Positions 34,038 to 43,276 of a stretch of 64,000 nucleotides of DNA are shown here, piece after piece. The translations under genes and the position numbers were made by a program. The number at the start of each line of letters is the position of its first letter. Position 1 is the first letter of the stretch. The notes beneath the pieces were generated by a model, which did no database searches, was not told the DNA's origin, and saw only the letters and a list, made by a program, of their open reading frames with translations. The stretch comes from Geomonas edaphica (GTDB lineage: Bacteria; Desulfobacterota; Desulfuromonadia; Geobacterales; Geobacteraceae): assembly GCF_004917075.1 (NCBI RefSeq), contig NZ_SSYB01000001.1, forward strand, positions 496,001-560,000. The letters are read 5' to 3'.

Positions 34038-35816
34038 ATGGCAGCGAGAATATTTAAGGGAGCGGAATTCCTGATCACCGAGGCGGGCAAGGACGACGTC
34101 TTCGTCCCGGAGGATTTCAGCGACGAGCAGCGCCAGATCGGCGCCACCACCGAGCAGTTCGTCACCAACGAGGTGATCCCGGTCCGTGACGACATAGAGC
34201 ACCAGGACTTCGAGAAGGTCGTACACCTGCTGCGCCGCTGCGGCGAACTGGGCCTCCTCATGATCGACGTCCCCGAGGAGTACGGAGGCCTCGAGCTCGA
34301 CAAGGCGACCAGCATGCTGGCGGCCGAGAAAATCTCCGGCTCGGGCTCCTTCTCGGTCGTCTATGCGGCCCACAGCGGCATCGGGACGCTACCTCTCGTC
34401 TATTACGGCACCGAGGAGCAGAAAGCGCGTTACCTGGAGAAACTGACCACCGGGGAGTGGGTTGCGGCTTACTGCCTCACCGAGCCCGAGTCCGGCAGCG
34501 ACGCTCTCGGAGCCCGGGCGAGCGCCACCCTTTCCGCCGACGGCACCCACTACGTCCTGAACGGCACCAAGCAGTTCACCACCAACGGCGCCATCGCCGA
34601 CCTTTACACCGTGTTCGCGAAAATCGACAAGGAGCACTTTACTGCCTTCCTCGTCGAGCGGAGCATGAAAGGGGTGAGTGTAGGCCCGGAAGAGAAGAAG
34701 ATGGGGATCAAGGGATCATCGACCACCCAGGTGATCCTCGACAACGTGAAGGTGCCGGTGGAGAACCTCTTGGGTGAGATCGGCAAGGGGCACAAGATAG
34801 CCTTCAACGTGCTGAACATAGGACGATTCAAGCTCGGCGCGGCAGTCACCGGCTCGGCCAAGGGCGCCCTTACTGACGGTGCTAAATACGCGGTGCTGAG
34901 AAAGCAGTTCGGTCGTCCCATCGCCTCGTTCGGGGCCATCAGGGAGAAACTTGCCGACATGGCTGCCGGGATCTTCGCCTCCGAATCGCTCGTCTACCGC
35001 CTTGCCGGACTGATCGACGACCGGCTTGCCACCATCCCGAAGGAAACGCCGAACTACTACGACGTCTACCAGCGTGGCATCGAGGAGTACGCCATGGAGT
35101 GCGCCATCGCCAAGGTGTTCTGCTCCGAGGTGCTCGCCTTCGTGGCCGACGAGGTGGTGCAGATCCACGGAGGTTACGGTTTCATCCAGGAGTATCCTGC
35201 GGAGCGCTACTACAGGGATGAGCGCATCAACCGGATCTTCGAGGGGACCAACGAGATCAACCGCCTGCTCATCCCCGGCACCCTTTTGACCAGGGCGATG
35301 AAAGGGGAGCTCCCGCTGGAGCGCGAGGCGATGAAGGCGCTCGACGCCCTCACCACCCCGTCCTTCGAAGAGCTCGACGAGACGGTACCCTTCGCACGGG
35401 AAAAGGCGCTCCTCGCCGGTCTCAAGCAGCTCTTCCTTGTCCTTGCGGGTTCTGCGGCGCGGAAATACCAGGCCAGGATCAAGGAGGAGCAGGAGCTTCT
35501 CCTCGCTCTTGCCGACGTTGTGATCGGGATCTTTGCGCTTGAGAGCGTAGTGCTGCGCGCGGAGAAGATCCTGCCCGCTCTCAGCGAAGCACGTCGAAAA
35601 ACCGTTTCCGCAGCGGTGTTTACCTTTACCTTCAGCGCCAACGAGCAGGCGGCCTCCGCGGCACGCAAGGCGGCTTTCTACGTGGAAGAGGGGGATGCCC
35701 TGGCCGTCTTGCTGGGAGCGGTTAGGCGCTTCACCAAGTATGACGCGACCGGTCTTCTGGATGCGAAGCGGCTTTTAGCCGATGCAGTCATAGAGTCCGA
35801 AAGATATCCCTTCTAG
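34038..35816 (+). CDS. fadE: Acyl-CoA dehydrogenase, FadE-like
   Basis: FAD enzyme for the first beta-oxidation step, acyl-CoA to trans-2-enoyl-CoA. The 592-residue length, with a C-terminal extension beyond the ~380-residue core, matches B. subtilis FadE (YusJ, ~594). Visible motifs are YCLTEPESGSDALGARA and KQFTTNGAIADLYTVFAK for FAD/substrate contacts, and QIHGGYGFIQEYPAERYYRDERINRIFEGTNEINR near the catalytic Glu. Electrons would go to electron transfer flavoprotein, which is not encoded here. ATG at 34038 follows GAGGTG. Last gene of the operon; a hairpin follows at 35837. Confidence 0.94.
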   Translation: MAARIFKGAEFLITEAGKDDVFVPEDFSDEQRQIGATTEQFVTNEVIPVRDDIEHQDFEKVVHLLRRCGELGLLMIDVPEEYGGLELDKATSMLAAEKISGSGSFSVVYAAHSGIGTLPLVYYGTEEQKARYLEKLTTGEWVAAYCLTEPESGSDALGARASATLSADGTHYVLNGTKQFTTNGAIADLYTVFAKIDKEHFTAFLVERSMKGVSVGPEEKKMGIKGSSTTQVILDNVKVPVENLLGEIGKGHKIAFNVLNIGRFKLGAAVTGSAKGALTDGAKYAVLRKQFGRPIASFGAIREKLADMAAGIFASESLVYRLAGLIDDRLATIPKETPNYYDVYQRGIEEYAMECAIAKVFCSEVLAFVADEVVQIHGGYGFIQEYPAERYYRDERINRIFEGTNEINRLLIPGTLLTRAMKGELPLEREAMKALDALTTPSFEELDETVPFAREKALLAGLKQLFLVLAGSAARKYQARIKEEQELLLALADVVIGIFALESVVLRAEKILPALSEARRKTVSAAVFTFTFSANEQAASAARKAAFYVEEGDALAVLLGAVRRFTKYDATGLLDAKRLLADAVIESERYPF

Positions 35817-35836
35817 CACAGCAGGTAGTGAATAAA

Positions 35837-35867
35837 GAGCCGGCGTACACAGCCGTGTCGCCGGCTC
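35837..35867 (+). terminator. Hairpin after fadE
   Basis: GAGCCGGCG (35837-35845) pairs perfectly with CGCCGGCTC (35859-35867) across a 13-base loop, 21 bases after the fadE stop. There is only a short T stretch (GTGTCGTTT), so efficiency is uncertain. Confidence 0.55.
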
Positions 35868-36051
35868 GTGTCGTTTCCGAAAGGCCCTTATGCCGGTCGT
35901 AAGCACTCTCTGATGAACACCCTTTCTGACATAGTCTTTTTTAGAACAAAAAATAATGCATTCGGGAATAGTCCGGACGCAATTCTTGTGGCACAATGTT
36001 CCTTTAAGAGAGTTTTAAGATTCTCTGTGCCAGTAGCGTAGGGAGGGGAAG

Positions 36052-36969
36052 ATGGCGGGGCCGAAGAGCGTCGTTGATGAGCACGGAAAGCATGGGTCCA
36101 CGGCTGCGGCCGCGGCTGAGCCCGTAGCAAAGCGCGACACGGAGCACGAGACGCAGGGAAGCTCTGAGGAGTTGGAACTCCGTCTGGGGCAAGTGGAGGC
36201 GAAGCTCAAGCAGGAGCAGGCCGCACGTGCCGAAGCCGAGCGGGAGCTCGGCCGCCTGCACGACGAGACGGTGCGCCTGAAGGCTTCCCTGGACAACGTG
36301 AGCCGCGAGCTTGAATCCCTCAGTTACTCCATCTCCCACGACCTGCGCGCCCCTGTCAGGCATATGATCGGCTTCAGCAACGCTTTGCAGGAAGATTTCG
36401 GCGACAAACTGGAACCCACAGCGCATAGCTACCTTGATTGCATCGTCAGGGCGGGCCGGAAAATGGAGAACCTGGTCGAAGCTCTCCTTGGGCTTTCCAG
36501 GATCGGGCGGCAGGAGATGACCCTGCTCAACCTCGATTTGACCCAGATGGCAACGAGCCATGCTGCGACTCTGAAGGAGGCAGATCCGGCAAGGAAGGCC
36601 GAGTTCAAGATTCAGGAGCATCTGCATGCGCACGGTGACGCGGTTCTTATGAGAGCCGTCCTCGAACAATTGCTTGGTAACGCCTGGAAGTTCACCGTGA
36701 GGAGTGACCCCGCCATTATCGAGGTGGGGAGCAAAGAGGAGGGGGGAGAGCGCGTCTTCTTCGTGCGCGACAACGGTGTCGGGTTCGATATGCGTTTTGC
36801 CGACCGGCTTTTCAGCCCGTTTCAGCGAATGCACCGCGAGGAGGATTTCCCGGGGCTCGGAGTCGGACTCGCGACGGTGCAGCGCATCGTTCACCGCCAT
36901 GGCGGCAGGGTCTGGGTAGAGGCGCAGCCCGACGCCGGCGCTTCTTTTTATTTCACCATCGCAACGTGA
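36052..36969 (+). CDS. Sensor-less coiled-coil histidine kinase
   Basis: A 305-residue soluble kinase with no recognisable sensor domain. The first ~85 residues are charged and Ala/Glu-rich and form a probable coiled coil (EELELRLGQVEAKLKQEQAARAEAE region). HisKA follows with His ~96 in SISHDLRAPVRH, then HATPase boxes LLGNAWKF, DNGVGFDM and GVGLATV. The C-terminal half closely resembles those of the kinases at 21030 and 37994. Start ATG at 36052 follows GGGAGGGGAAG. No receiver is adjacent, so it may act through a distant partner or via heteromeric contact by the coiled coil. Confidence 0.85.
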   Translation: MAGPKSVVDEHGKHGSTAAAAAEPVAKRDTEHETQGSSEELELRLGQVEAKLKQEQAARAEAERELGRLHDETVRLKASLDNVSRELESLSYSISHDLRAPVRHMIGFSNALQEDFGDKLEPTAHSYLDCIVRAGRKMENLVEALLGLSRIGRQEMTLLNLDLTQMATSHAATLKEADPARKAEFKIQEHLHAHGDAVLMRAVLEQLLGNAWKFTVRSDPAIIEVGSKEEGGERVFFVRDNGVGFDMRFADRLFSPFQRMHREEDFPGLGVGLATVQRIVHRHGGRVWVEAQPDAGASFYFTIAT

Positions 36970-36982
36970 GACCGGCCACGGT

Positions 36983-37687
36983 TCAGGCGGGGGCCGGTAG
37001 TTCTCCCTGCAGCGGGCCGAAACAGTTCTTGAAATCGTTCAGCCTGAAGAGCATCGCGGTGCGGGTAATGTTCTCGGCCAGCAGCGCGTTACCGGCACTT
37101 GCCGCGGCGAGCATCTCGCGGTAGTAGTTGCGCAATTGCAGCCGGTGTTTCTCCTTGGTGAAAAGCGAAGACCTGAGTTTGGAATAGACGCCGGAAAAGC
37201 TGTTCAGTACGAGCGGGTAGACGCGGTTTCCTGACATGACGGCCATCGCAAGGTGCAACTCCCAGTCGAACTTCACCAGTGCCGAGGCGCAATTACGTAA
37301 CTTCTCGGCCTTGCTGAGGATCGCAGCGACCCCGGCGGCGTTGTTTTCGATCGCCCTGCGCGCATAGTCCGGGGCGAACTGGAGTCTCAACTCCAGTAGG
37401 TGGGCGGCCAGTTCGGGTGGGAACTCCTCGCTGTTTCTCGTTATCGAGGAAAGGATTTCCAGGTCTCCATGAGACCAAAAATCGTTGACGACGGTGGTGT
37501 GGCGCTCCTGCACCGAAATCCACCCGGCGCTCTGCAGCTTCTGAAGCGCATCCCGTACCGTCGCTCTGCTAACCCCGAACCGTGCCGCAAGTTCCCGTTC
37601 ACTCGACAGCGGACACCCCGGTTTGAACTCCCCTTTAAGCAGTCCTTCCACCAAGGCCCTCTCCACCATCTGGCAGCTTTTTTTCAT
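36983..37687 (-). CDS. GntR/FadR-family transcriptional regulator
   Basis: DNA-binding regulator of 234 residues from ATG at 37687 (MKKSCQMVERALVEGLLKGEF), which has GAGGG six bases upstream; an ATG at 37750 would add 21 residues without an RBS. The winged helix (~5-75) has the GntR signature LSSERELAARFGVSRATVRDALQKLQSAGWI. The C-terminal all-helical FCD-type domain (~100-225, LELRLQFAPDYARRAIENN, VKFDWELHLAMAVMSGN with acidic/His ligand-type residues) binds the effector. Resemblance to FadR and the nearby fad operon make an acyl-CoA or fatty-acid ligand plausible; this is inference. The 306 bp upstream (37688-37993) hold no other gene. Confidence 0.86.
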   Translation of the reverse strand: MKKSCQMVERALVEGLLKGEFKPGCPLSSERELAARFGVSRATVRDALQKLQSAGWISVQERHTTVVNDFWSHGDLEILSSITRNSEEFPPELAAHLLELRLQFAPDYARRAIENNAAGVAAILSKAEKLRNCASALVKFDWELHLAMAVMSGNRVYPLVLNSFSGVYSKLRSSLFTKEKHRLQLRNYYREMLAAASAGNALLAENITRTAMLFRLNDFKNCFGPLQGELPAPA

Positions 37688-37993
37688 AAAGCCCTCGCAC
37701 GTGAGACTGCAGGCAACTCTTGTCGTGCCTTTTGCGGTGTCGCTATTCATGGTATCAGGAACTTGATTAAGTGTAAAACATAGTTTTGCTAAAATGACAA
37801 CACTTTTTCTCTCGGGAATAACGAAAAGCTGGCGTATGGAGGCGAAATGACGGGGGACGTGAGGGCGGAAGGGCTGAGGTGGATGCAGCGGTAGAAAATG
37901 CGGTGAGGGCGTCGGTGCCGAGAAAGTGGGTTTGTTGGACGCTGTTTTATTGAGCGGTGGGGTGCTGCGACCCGAGAGAGGAGGGACCCCCTC

Positions 37994-40333
37994 TCAGGCT
38001 TTGCGCGGGTGAGAGAGGGTGAAGTAGAAGGTAGCCCCTTCGCCTTCCTTTCCTTCGGCCCAAATGCTCCCCCCGTGACGCTCGATGATGCGCCGCACCG
38101 TCGCGAGCCCGATGCCGGTCCCCTCGAATTCTGATCCGTGCAGACGCTGGAAGGGCTGGAACAGCTTTTCCACGTAGGCCATGTCGAAGCCGACGCCGTT
38201 GTCCCTGACGAAGAAGACGGAAGCGCCGTTGACCGTGGTCTGGCCGAACTCGATGCGAGGGTTTGGATTCCTTGACGAGTATTTCACTGAGTTGCCGAGC
38301 AGGTTCTGCAGCACGAGCCGCACCAGTGCGGCGTCGCCGTAGGCGTTGATCGCGGGGTGCACGACGAACTCGGCCGCGTTGGACACATCGTCGTCCTGGA
38401 TCATGTCCACGACTTCCGCCGCTAGCTGGCTGATGTTGAAGTTGGTGCGTTTCATAATGGCGCGACCTACCCGGGTGAGGGCGAGCAGGTCATCGATCTG
38501 CTTCCCCATTCTGTTGCTTGCCGTGCAGATCCGCTCCAGGTAGTAGCGTGCCTCATCCGGCAGGGCGGCGCCGTGCTCCTCCACCAGAATCGAGCTGTAA
38601 CTGTTGATGTGCCTAAGCGGCGCGCGCAGGTCGTGAGAAACCGAATAGCTGAACGATTCGATCTCTTTTTTCGCCGCTACGAGCTGCGAAGTGCGCTCGA
38701 TGACCCTGCGGTCTAATTCGTTATTGAGGTTGCGGATCGCCTCTTCGGCCGCCTTACGTTCTGTGATGTCCTTTATCGTGCCGATCATGCGCCGCTTCTT
38801 ACCCGCGGTGTCCAGTGTCGCCTCGCAACACTCGGTAACCCAGCGCTCTTCGCCGTCGCTGTGCCGCTTGATCTTGTACTCCATCTCGAAGGGGCGGGAG
38901 TGGGCGATTGCCGAGCGGTAGCTTTCTACAAACCGGGCACGGAACTCCTCGTGAACGAGGTCGAAATGCCCCTGCAGGTTCATCGGGAAGCGCTCGTCGA
39001 TGCCGAGGATCTCACGCAGCTTACTGGAACACCCCCAATGCTGCTGTTCCAGGTCCAGGACGTAGCTCCCGAGTTGTGCTATCCTCTGGGTTTCCTGCAA
39101 CAGGTGGTCATTGTCCGAGATGACCTGTTCGCGCCGTTTCTGTTCGGTTACATCCTCGAGGGTCACCACGGTGCCGCTCACCTTGCTCGCCTTGTCAAGA
39201 AAAGGTGCGGTGCTTATGGAGAGAAAGACGCTGGAGCCGTCCGGACGCGTGAAGAGAAAACAGGCGTTTTGCAGGCATACCCCCTGGCGCAGCACATCTT
39301 CCAGCGATTCCTCCACGTCGCCGTCTCTTTCCGGTGACCGAATCGTCCTTAAAAGGGACCAGTCCCCGCGTGTAAGCATCTCTTTCTTGGCAAGCCCCAG
39401 GATTTTTTCCGCCCTTGGATTGGCGAAAGCGGTGTTGCCGTCGGGCTCGATGAACATGATACCCACGGGGCTTGTTGCCGTGATCAGGTTCAGCAGGTCG
39501 TGCTCCATGCGCAGCAGGTGTTCCATCAGTTTGGCCTGGTTGACATCCAAAAGGGTGCCCGCCAGCCGGAAACCACGACCCGAAGCATCCCGTGTCGCCG
39601 CCTTACCGGTGCAGCGGAACCAGCGCCACTTCCCCTCGTTGGTCTTCAAACGGAACTCGAGCTCGAACTTGTCGATGCGGCCTTCAATGCACTCCTCCAG
39701 GGACCTGCGCGCGTTTTCCAGGTACTCCGGATGGATGATGTTGATCCAGTCGGCCAAACTCCCTTGCATCTGGCCTGGGGCGTAACCGAGCATTTCGTAA
39801 CAGTAAGGACTGAAGAAACAGTTGCCCGTTAAGACGTCCAGATCCCAAATCCCGAGTTCGGCGGCCTCAATCGCCAGCCGCTGGCGTTCCTCATTCACCG
39901 CCACTTCGTGTTTTTCATGAACCTCATGCGTCACGTCGGTGGTGAAACCCTGATAGCCGATCTGGGAACCGTTTTCATCCCTAAGCTTTGCGATGACGGT
40001 CTGCAGCCAACGGATGTGGCCATCGGCGGAGCGACGGCAAAACCGCTGCGACCATTGGGCCTCATTTTCCATGGCGCAGCAAAAGGTTTCGGTGAGCGCC
40101 TTGCGCTCCCCCACAGTCAACCGGAGCCGGTTTTCCCCAGTTGTTGCGCCAGACGGGGAGCGCACCTCTCCGTTGAGGTCGGTCCGGTACAGCCCCAACG
40201 GCGTGTGCTCCAAAATGTTGCACAAAACCTGTTCCCAAGAAAGGGTAGGGGGCGTGGGGCTCCCGGCCCGGCTGGCGGAGGCGGTCCGGGCCGGGTTCTT
40301 TACGTGGTTTTGCAGTTGCGCCACTCGATTCAT
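37994..40333 (-). CDS. Four-PAS histidine kinase
   Basis: Soluble kinase of 779 residues: PAS-like units beginning near residues 30, 155, 290 and 420, each closing with motifs such as TDVTHE, DVNQAK, DVTEQK and DITERK. A coiled coil (ELDRRVIERTSQL) leads to HisKA with His ~567 in SVSHDLRAPLRHINSYS, and to the HATPase with NLLGNSVKYS, DNGVGFDM and GTGIGLATV. Start ATG at 40333 follows AAAGGGG by seven bases; the longer open frame adds 81 unlikely residues. It is transcribed divergently from the mutM cluster; no receiver gene is adjacent. Confidence 0.87.
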   Translation of the reverse strand: MNRVAQLQNHVKNPARTASASRAGSPTPPTLSWEQVLCNILEHTPLGLYRTDLNGEVRSPSGATTGENRLRLTVGERKALTETFCCAMENEAQWSQRFCRRSADGHIRWLQTVIAKLRDENGSQIGYQGFTTDVTHEVHEKHEVAVNEERQRLAIEAAELGIWDLDVLTGNCFFSPYCYEMLGYAPGQMQGSLADWINIIHPEYLENARRSLEECIEGRIDKFELEFRLKTNEGKWRWFRCTGKAATRDASGRGFRLAGTLLDVNQAKLMEHLLRMEHDLLNLITATSPVGIMFIEPDGNTAFANPRAEKILGLAKKEMLTRGDWSLLRTIRSPERDGDVEESLEDVLRQGVCLQNACFLFTRPDGSSVFLSISTAPFLDKASKVSGTVVTLEDVTEQKRREQVISDNDHLLQETQRIAQLGSYVLDLEQQHWGCSSKLREILGIDERFPMNLQGHFDLVHEEFRARFVESYRSAIAHSRPFEMEYKIKRHSDGEERWVTECCEATLDTAGKKRRMIGTIKDITERKAAEEAIRNLNNELDRRVIERTSQLVAAKKEIESFSYSVSHDLRAPLRHINSYSSILVEEHGAALPDEARYYLERICTASNRMGKQIDDLLALTRVGRAIMKRTNFNISQLAAEVVDMIQDDDVSNAAEFVVHPAINAYGDAALVRLVLQNLLGNSVKYSSRNPNPRIEFGQTTVNGASVFFVRDNGVGFDMAYVEKLFQPFQRLHGSEFEGTGIGLATVRRIIERHGGSIWAEGKEGEGATFYFTLSHPRKA

Positions 40334-40613
40334 GTTTTTACCCCTTTGGGCAATCATGATAATACTCATAACGTCGAGCCGCTTTCCCGGAAGGTAGCCG
40401 GAAGCATGCACAGCCGTCATCTTTTTACTGTTAGCGCCGGCAGTGTCTGGCATTGTGAAGGCGGCAGGCCGGCTGTTAAGATTAGTATTAACAATGCTTT
40501 CTAATATAACCATATTTTCTCTCTGTGGCAACTGCAAATTGTGAAAAATTATTCGAGATAGTCTGCAAGAGGACATGGCACCGCAGACCTTGTGCCAGAA
40601 AACACGGAACCTA

Positions 40614-40643
40614 TTGACTGCAAATGCCCCTTTGCAGTACTTT
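40614..40643 (+). promoter_or_regulatory. Promoter with inverted repeat in its spacer (mutM cluster)
   Basis: TTGACT (40614-40619), 18-bp spacer, TACTTT (40638-40643), 41 bp before the ATG at 40684. The spacer carries a perfect inverted repeat CTGCAAA-N6-TTTGCAG (40618-40637), a good position for a repressor operator. The rest of the 40334-40683 gap, which should include the promoter of the divergent kinase, shows no gene. Confidence 0.5.
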
Positions 40644-40683
40644 CTGAGAGCCGCAATCGGCCATTTTGAGGCGAGGAGACGTT

Positions 40684-40866
40684 ATGGAAACTAAAATCTG
40701 CCAATGTGGAGCTGAACACAAAGGACATATTTGCATGCTTAAGAGCATGGGGCGCTTTGAAGAGATCGACCACATAACGACAAGCCCCACCGTGGTCTGC
40801 TTTACCTGCGGGGTTGAGGCGAACTCCCCGGAGAACGTCTGTAACCCGATGCCGCTCGAGAAGTAA
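40684..40866 (+). CDS. Small zinc-ribbon-like Cys-rich protein
   Basis: A 60-residue protein beginning METKICQCGAEHKGH after GAGGAG. Cysteines form ICQCG near the N-terminus, HICM, a central CFTCG knuckle and a last Cys near the end (NVCNPM), with two His residues between, so it probably binds zinc. No signal peptide. It lies 12 bp before mutM with its own promoter upstream and is likely co-transcribed. I do not recognise the family, and a role with mutM in oxidative damage response is only a guess from position. Confidence 0.7.
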   Translation: METKICQCGAEHKGHICMLKSMGRFEEIDHITTSPTVVCFTCGVEANSPENVCNPMPLEK

Positions 40867-40878
40867 AAAGGAACCTCG

Positions 40879-41691
40879 ATGCCTGAATTGCCGGAAGTCG
40901 AAGTCACCCGCCTCGGTATCACCCGTGCGCTTACCGGTGCCCGCATCAGTGCGGTTTCCGTGCACAGCTCAAAGCTGCGCGCCATGGTCCCGGCTGGACT
41001 GCCACAACTGCTGTGCGGCCGTACCATAGCGTCGGTGCAGCGTCGTGGGAAATACCTCATCCTCGAGTGTCCCAACGGGTCTTTGCTGCTCCACCTCGGG
41101 ATGACCGGGCACCTGAGGCTTGTGTCTGCCGCGACGGCGCCCGGGCCACATGACCACTTCGATCTTGTACTCGACTCAGGACTCGTCTTGCGGCTGAACG
41201 ACTACCGTCGCTTCGGCTCGATCCACTGGACCAGCGAGAACCCCATGCAGCATCAGCTGCTGAGAAAGATCGGGCCGGAGCCGCTGACGGCTGCCTTCAA
41301 CACCGAGTATCTGTACCGTTTGAGCCGTAACAGGAAGGTTGCCATCCAGCGCTTTATCATGGACAGCGCCGTTGTCGCCGGGATCGGGAACATCTACGCG
41401 GCGGAAAGCCTTTTCCGCTGCCGCATGCTCCCCGACACCCTCGCAGGGAGCCTCACTGAGGCCCAATGCAAGGCCCTCGTCGACGCCGTAAAGGAGACGC
41501 TAACCGTATCCATCGCCATCGGTAGCTCCAGCATGGACTTCACCCGCGCCGAAGAGAAGCTCGCCTACTTTCCGCAAGAGCTTTACGTTTATGGCCGTGA
41601 GGGGAAACTGTGCCGGAAATGCAGGGCGCCCATTCAACGAGGCAGGCTCGGCAACCGCTCCACCTTTTTCTGCACTCACTGCCAGAGTTGA
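40879..41691 (+). CDS. mutM: Formamidopyrimidine-DNA glycosylase
   Basis: Removes 8-oxoguanine and formamidopyrimidines and nicks the abasic site. The 270-residue protein has the catalytic N-terminus PELPEVE (Pro as nucleophile after Met removal, Glu), the Lys-containing GKYLILE block, the helix-two-turn-helix region DSAVVAGIGNIYAAESLF, and a C-terminal zinc finger CRKC...CTHC. All standard motifs are intact. RBS AAAAGGAACCTCG lies just upstream. It follows the small zinc-ribbon-like gene; the next gene is 121 bp downstream. Confidence 0.97.
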   Translation: MPELPEVEVTRLGITRALTGARISAVSVHSSKLRAMVPAGLPQLLCGRTIASVQRRGKYLILECPNGSLLLHLGMTGHLRLVSAATAPGPHDHFDLVLDSGLVLRLNDYRRFGSIHWTSENPMQHQLLRKIGPEPLTAAFNTEYLYRLSRNRKVAIQRFIMDSAVVAGIGNIYAAESLFRCRMLPDTLAGSLTEAQCKALVDAVKETLTVSIAIGSSSMDFTRAEEKLAYFPQELYVYGREGKLCRKCRAPIQRGRLGNRSTFFCTHCQS

Positions 41692-41812
41692 ACACAGAGC
41701 CTATAAGGCATGCCGTGCACTTTAGAGCATGCTCCCTTCCTCTCTCATTGAAATTGATGCGCTGCCTGGTAAACTGCCGCAGATGTCAAACACACCCGGA
41801 GGTCATCTCAAC

Positions 41813-42877
41813 ATGAGCCGTCTCTTCACCCCGCTTACCCTGCGCGAACTGGTAATCAAAAATCGCATCTTCGTCTCTCCTATGTGCATGTACTCGAGCA
41901 GGGACGGGCTCCCTACCGACTGGCACATGGTGCATCTTGGAAGCCGTGCCGTTGGGGGAGCCGGACTGGTCATGGTCGAGGCTACCGCGGTGACGCCCCA
42001 GGGAAGGATCTCGCCCGACGACAGCGGTATCTGGAGCGCCGAGCACGCCGCTGCCTTCGCGCCGATAACCCGATTCATCAAGGAGCATGGCTCCGTGCCC
42101 GGTATCCAGTTGGCCCATGCCGGGCGCAAAGCCTCCACCGACCTCCCGTGGAAAGGGGGACGGCCCGTCGACGCCCGAAACCGAGGCTGGCAGACCATCG
42201 CCCCGAGTGCGGTCCCCTTCTCAAAAGAGGAACCGGTACTTCCCAGGGAAACCACCGTTCAGGACCTGGAGACTCTCCTTGGCCAGTTTGCCGCAGCTGC
42301 CCGCCGCAGCATCGACGCCGGTTTCGAGGTGGTGGAGATCCACATGGCGCACGGTTATCTGCTGCATGAGTTTCTCTCGCCTCTATCGAATCGGCGCAGC
42401 GACGAATTCGGAGGGTCGCTCGAGAACCGTTGCCGTTTCCCTCTCAGGGTGGCGAAGGCTGTGCGCGACATCTGGCCCGAGCATCTCCCCGTGTTTGTCC
42501 GGGTGTCCGCTTCGGATTGGATGGAGGGGGGCTGGGACCTGGAGCAGACGCTCCACCTCGTCCGTGCGCTCAAGGACATGGGGATCGATTTTATCGACTG
42601 TTCTTCGGGAGGTCTCGTCCCGGAGGCCATGCCGCCGTTTGGACCAGGCTTCCAGGTGCCGTTTGCCGCCGAGATAAAGAAGGAGGTGGGGATCGCCACC
42701 GGGGCCGTGGGGGTCGTCACCGACCCGGCGCAAGCCGAACAGATCGTTGCCACCGGGCTGGCCGACGCCGTGCTGCTTGCGCGCGCCATGCTGAGGGACC
42801 CGTACTGGCCGCTGCATGCCGCCAAGGCGCTCGGGGTGGATCTGCCGTGGCCCTTGCAGTATGAACGGGCTAAATAG
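41813..42877 (+). CDS. Old yellow enzyme, YqjM-like NADPH dehydrogenase
   Basis: FMN-dependent ene-reductase of 354 residues, reducing activated C=C bonds of enones or other electrophiles with NADPH. It fits the thermophilic-like (YqjM) class: N-terminal RLFTPLTLRELVIKNRIFVSPMCMYSS with the FMN-tuning Cys, DWHMVHLGSRAVGGAGLVMVEATAV, the substrate-binding HxxH-type GIQLAHAGRKAST, and AHGYLLHEFLSPLSNRRSDEFGGSLENR. Start ATG at 41813 has GGAGG 11 bases away, a little long; an ATG at 41783 is an alternative. Likely a detoxification function alongside mutM. Confidence 0.92.
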   Translation: MSRLFTPLTLRELVIKNRIFVSPMCMYSSRDGLPTDWHMVHLGSRAVGGAGLVMVEATAVTPQGRISPDDSGIWSAEHAAAFAPITRFIKEHGSVPGIQLAHAGRKASTDLPWKGGRPVDARNRGWQTIAPSAVPFSKEEPVLPRETTVQDLETLLGQFAAAARRSIDAGFEVVEIHMAHGYLLHEFLSPLSNRRSDEFGGSLENRCRFPLRVAKAVRDIWPEHLPVFVRVSASDWMEGGWDLEQTLHLVRALKDMGIDFIDCSSGGLVPEAMPPFGPGFQVPFAAEIKKEVGIATGAVGVVTDPAQAEQIVATGLADAVLLARAMLRDPYWPLHAAKALGVDLPWPLQYERAK

Positions 42878-42952
42878 GATTTAGAGGTGGTAAAGGGTAG
42901 GGTGCTTAGGGTAGGGGCGGCAGGAAGTCTTTCCTGCCGCCATTTTTTGTCG

Positions 42953-43276
42953 CTAGTCTGCAGCCACCACATGGATGGCCACGATCGCCGCGACGGCACC
43001 GACCCAGTACACCCAGCGGTACTCGCCGAAGTGGACGTCGCAGAATTCCTTAAAGGTAAGACCGGTGTGTGTCTTTTTCGGGTGCTCCTCCCGGGTCCCC
43101 TGCATGTCGTTCGCAGCCAGGATCACGCCGGTACGGTTTTCCTGGGGCATGAGGTTCACGGTGGCCGGTGCCTCCTGCGCAGGCTGTGCCTGGGCAAGAA
43201 TGGCCACATCCTGGGCGCCGGCTGCAGCCGGAACCATCGATATGAGACAGACAATGATGGCCAACTTTTTCAACAT
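42953..43276 (-). CDS. Small exported/membrane protein of unknown function
   Basis: A 107-residue protein beginning MLKKLAIIVCLISMVPAAAG, a clear signal peptide, preceded by GGAGGATGTACC. The middle is Gln/Ala/Glu-rich (AQAQPAQEAPATVNLMPQENRTGVILAANDM). After LTFKEFCDVHFGEYRW the C-terminus forms one membrane helix (VYWVGAVAAIVAIHVVAAD). Topology suggests an inner-membrane anchored periplasmic peptide. No family recognised. It stands alone between two plus-strand genes. Confidence 0.7.
   Translation of the reverse strand: MLKKLAIIVCLISMVPAAAGAQDVAILAQAQPAQEAPATVNLMPQENRTGVILAANDMQGTREEHPKKTHTGLTFKEFCDVHFGEYRWVYWVGAVAAIVAIHVVAAD

Noticed and set aside
35989-36004. TGGCAC-type sequence before the kinase at 36052, considered as sigma-54 promoter
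   Set aside because: The -12 GC is missing at the required ten-base distance (CT instead).
40370-40420. GGTAGCCGG-like stretch reminiscent of a GEMM (c-di-GMP) riboswitch
   Set aside because: The conserved GGCAAACC and CGCAAAGCC parts are absent on both strands.
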